Origin: Pseudomonadota bacterium
Lineage (GTDB): Bacteria; Pseudomonadota; Gammaproteobacteria; Steroidobacterales; Steroidobacteraceae
Assembly: GCA_021792815.1 (NCBI GenBank)
Contig: JAJYTX010000178.1
Coordinates: 1-6,357 of the forward strand
Length of the DNA: 6,357 bases
Direction: 5' to 3'
Numbering within the stretch: the first letter of the stretch is position 1; every line of letters begins with the position of its first letter. The position numbers and the translations under genes were made by a program. Below the pieces are notes generated by a model, which did not search any database, was not told where the DNA came from, and was given only the letters and a program-made list of their open reading frames with translations. Shown piece after piece: positions 4,523-6,357 of this stretch.

Positions 4523-6357
4523 ATGACCGAGAGCCCCATGGCGTCCCCGGAGCTTTGGATCGGACTCGACACCGGAGGCACCTACACGGATGCGGTGGCG
4601 CTCGATGGCGAACGCCGGGTGGTGGCGAGCGCCAAGGCGCTCACGACGCACTGGGACTTGTCCATAGGTCTCGGTGCCGCGCTGCGCTCGGTGATCGATG
4701 CGCTGCCCGAAGGGGCGCGCCAGCGAGTCTCCCTCGTGTCGGTCTCGACGACACTCGCAACGAATGCGGTCGTCGAGAATCGCTTCAGTCCGATCTGCGC
4801 GATCCTCGTGGGCTTCAATGAGCGCATGACCGAGCAGACGGGAATTCAGAGCCGCCTGGGAGGGGTGGTGGCGCGCGTGCGCGGCGGACACGACCCGACC
4901 GGGCGGGAGGATCAGCCGCTCGATGAGGCGGCGGTGGAGGCGGCGGTGCGCGAGTTCGCGCCCCAGGTCGAGGCCTTCGCCGTCGCGGCGCAGTTCTCCG
5001 TGCGCAATCCCGAGCACGAGCTGCGGGTGCGTGAACGCATCCGTGCCCTGTGCGGCAAGCCCGTGACCTGCAGCCACGAACTCAGTGCCCAGTTGAATGC
5101 GCCGAAGCGCGCGCTGACCGCCGCGCTCAATGCCCGCCTGGTGCCGCAGATCCGGCATCTGCTCCACGCCCTGGGCCAGGCGCTCGAGCGTGAGGCGATC
5201 GCTGCTCCCCTGATGGTCGTGAAGGGCGATGGGACTCTGATGAGAGCTCAGGTCGCGCTGGAATATCCGGTGGAAACGGTGTTGTCCGGACCGGCGGCGA
5301 GCGTGGTGGGCGCGGCCTTTCTGAGCGGGCTCACCGACTTCACGGTTGCCGACATGGGCGGTACGACCACCGACGTGGCGATCGTCGTCGACGAGCGGCC
5401 GGCGGTACGCCCCGACGGCGCGGTGATCGGCGGCTGGCGGACCATGGTCGAAGCCGTCGACGTGCATACCTGCGGCCTCGGTGGCGACAGCGAGGTGCGC
5501 CTCGATCGGGAGGCGCACCTGCGGATCGGACCGCGCAGGGTGATGCCGCTGAGCCTGCTCGCCCATCAGTTCCCCGAGGTGAAGGCCGAACTCGCCGCGC
5601 TCGCCGACGCCGAGCGCTTGCCGTCGTTTGCGGGCCAGTTCGCGTATCGCAATCCGGGGCGCGATCCCGCGCCGAATCTGGATCGTCTGGAGCGGCGGAT
5701 CTGGGATGCGCTCAGTGCCACACCGCGCGGGCTGGATGGGGTCGCGCGTACCGCGCAGGGCGTCGAAGCGCTGCGGCGGCTCGTGGACCGGGGGCTTGCG
5801 AGCATGGCGGGCTTCACACCCAGCGATGCGCTGCACGTCCTCGGCCGACAGGGCGGCTGGGATGCCCGGGCCGCCCGACTCGGCGCGGCGATCCTCGCCA
5901 CCGAGGAGCGCAACGAGAGCGCACGCAAGGACAAGGACTCACCGGAGGGGGTGAGCGAACGCGTCCTCGAGCTCGTGATCCGGCAGGCCGCCCGCAGCGT
6001 GTTGGAAAGCGCGCTGGCGCAGGATCCCGGGGTGCAATCGCGGGAGGGCCGCTGGGGGCCGCTCGGCATTCTGATCGAGCGTGTGGTCGAGGGCCGGTCG
6101 CTGTCAAGACTCGTCGATGCGCAGCTGCGCCTGTCACATCCGCTGGTCGCGATCGGTGCCCCGGCTGGCGCGTTCTATCCCGAAGTGGCGCGCCGCCTCG
6201 GCGCGCGGCTGGTCGTACCCGAGCACGCGGCCGTGTGCAACGCCGTCGGCGCGGTCGCCGGGGTGGTGTCCGAGACCTGCGATATCCTGGTGAACCAGCC
6301 GGAGTTCAAAGTCTTTCGGGTGCACGACCCGGCAGGACTGCGGGATTTCCCACAGGC
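4523..6357 (+). CDS. Hydantoinase A/oxoprolinase-family protein, atypical (3' end beyond window)
   Basis: A 611-codon frame without stops reaches the right edge, so the C-terminus is missing. It has the actin-like ATPase layout of HyuA/5-oxoprolinase proteins. GLDTGGTYTD (14-23) is phosphate loop 1, followed by STTLATNAVVE (75-85), MVVKGDGTLM (231-240), VLSGPAASVVGA (253-264) and the second phosphate loop VADMGGTTTDVAIV (275-288). Known relatives use ATP to open cyclic amides (hydantoins, 5-oxoproline) or to drive carboxylation. After that it departs from standard HyuA: VHTCGLGGDSEV (314-325) replaces the usual GAGGGS motif, and a PGPACYG-type motif, common in HyuA, is absent. A helical insert spans about 345-510, with a charged segment EERNESARKDKDS (471-483). 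The end regains family-like features: GAPAGAFYP (545-553) and VPEHAAVCNAVGAVAG (565-580). ATG 4523 is used; ATG 4538, with GAGAG (4529-4533) 4 bases upstream, is an alternative. No HyuB-type partner is visible. Substrate unknown. Confidence 0.85.
   Translation, partial: MTESPMASPELWIGLDTGGTYTDAVALDGERRVVASAKALTTHWDLSIGLGAALRSVIDALPEGARQRVSLVSVSTTLATNAVVENRFSPICAILVGFNERMTEQTGIQSRLGGVVARVRGGHDPTGREDQPLDEAAVEAAVREFAPQVEAFAVAAQFSVRNPEHELRVRERIRALCGKPVTCSHELSAQLNAPKRALTAALNARLVPQIRHLLHALGQALEREAIAAPLMVVKGDGTLMRAQVALEYPVETVLSGPAASVVGAAFLSGLTDFTVADMGGTTTDVAIVVDERPAVRPDGAVIGGWRTMVEAVDVHTCGLGGDSEVRLDREAHLRIGPRRVMPLSLLAHQFPEVKAELAALADAERLPSFAGQFAYRNPGRDPAPNLDRLERRIWDALSATPRGLDGVARTAQGVEALRRLVDRGLASMAGFTPSDALHVLGRQGGWDARAARLGAAILATEERNESARKDKDSPEGVSERVLELVIRQAARSVLESALAQDPGVQSREGRWGPLGILIERVVEGRSLSRLVDAQLRLSHPLVAIGAPAGAFYPEVARRLGARLVVPEHAAVCNAVGAVAGVVSETCDILVNQPEFKVFRVHDPAGLRDFPQ

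Noticed and set aside
4328..5836. A 502-codon open frame on the minus strand opposite the methyltransferase and hydantoinase-family genes.
   Set aside because: It is a mirror frame caused by high GC at third codon positions. The protein is His/Arg/Gln-rich with no recognisable domain, while the plus strand carries clear family motifs.

Overview
The window is GC-rich, tightly packed chromosomal DNA. It is most likely from a high-GC proteobacterium, probably a gammaproteobacterium. Three proteins point that way: a WaaE/KdtX-like lipopolysaccharide-core glycosyltransferase, a beta-class glutathione transferase very close in layout to Escherichia coli GstA, and a YcbL-type metallo-beta-lactamase-fold hydrolase. 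Genus cannot be fixed from this sequence. I see no tRNA, rRNA, insertion sequence, phage gene, CRISPR array or replication origin.

Layout from left to right. (1) Bases 1-1539 look like one rightward transcription unit: the last 28 codons of an unidentified gene, a YcbL-like hydrolase 8 bases later, and a family 2 glycosyltransferase 13 bases after that. (2) Bases 1540-1867 hold a perfect 18-bp palindrome, a possible promoter and a 66-residue hydrophobic protein of unknown function. (3) Bases 2005-3144 hold an HxlR-family repressor gene (leftward) and a beta-class glutathione S-transferase gene (rightward). They diverge from an AT-rich 120-bp control region where AGTAAG repeats flank a plausible -10 box. 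(4) Bases 3300-3746 encode an OsmC/Ohr-family protein, followed by a hairpin that may be a terminator. (5) Bases 3831-6357 hold a class I SAM-dependent methyltransferase and, 35 bases later, a hydantoinase A/oxoprolinase-family protein that runs off the right edge.

How they may work together. The HxlR/glutathione transferase pair looks like a self-contained electrophile- or quinone-responsive detoxification module. The repressor's Cys17 sits where the redox-sensing cysteine of Bacillus subtilis YodB lies. The OsmC-like protein, and perhaps the YcbL-like hydrolase, fit the same thiol/peroxide/electrophile theme, but each has its own transcription signals and the link is inference. The glycosyltransferase points to lipopolysaccharide core assembly.

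The window reads mostly as ordinary chromosomal housekeeping and accessory metabolism. I do not see a convincing new multi-gene system. The best leads are the HxlR/GST control region and the atypical hydantoinase-family protein, whose central motif departs from the family norm.
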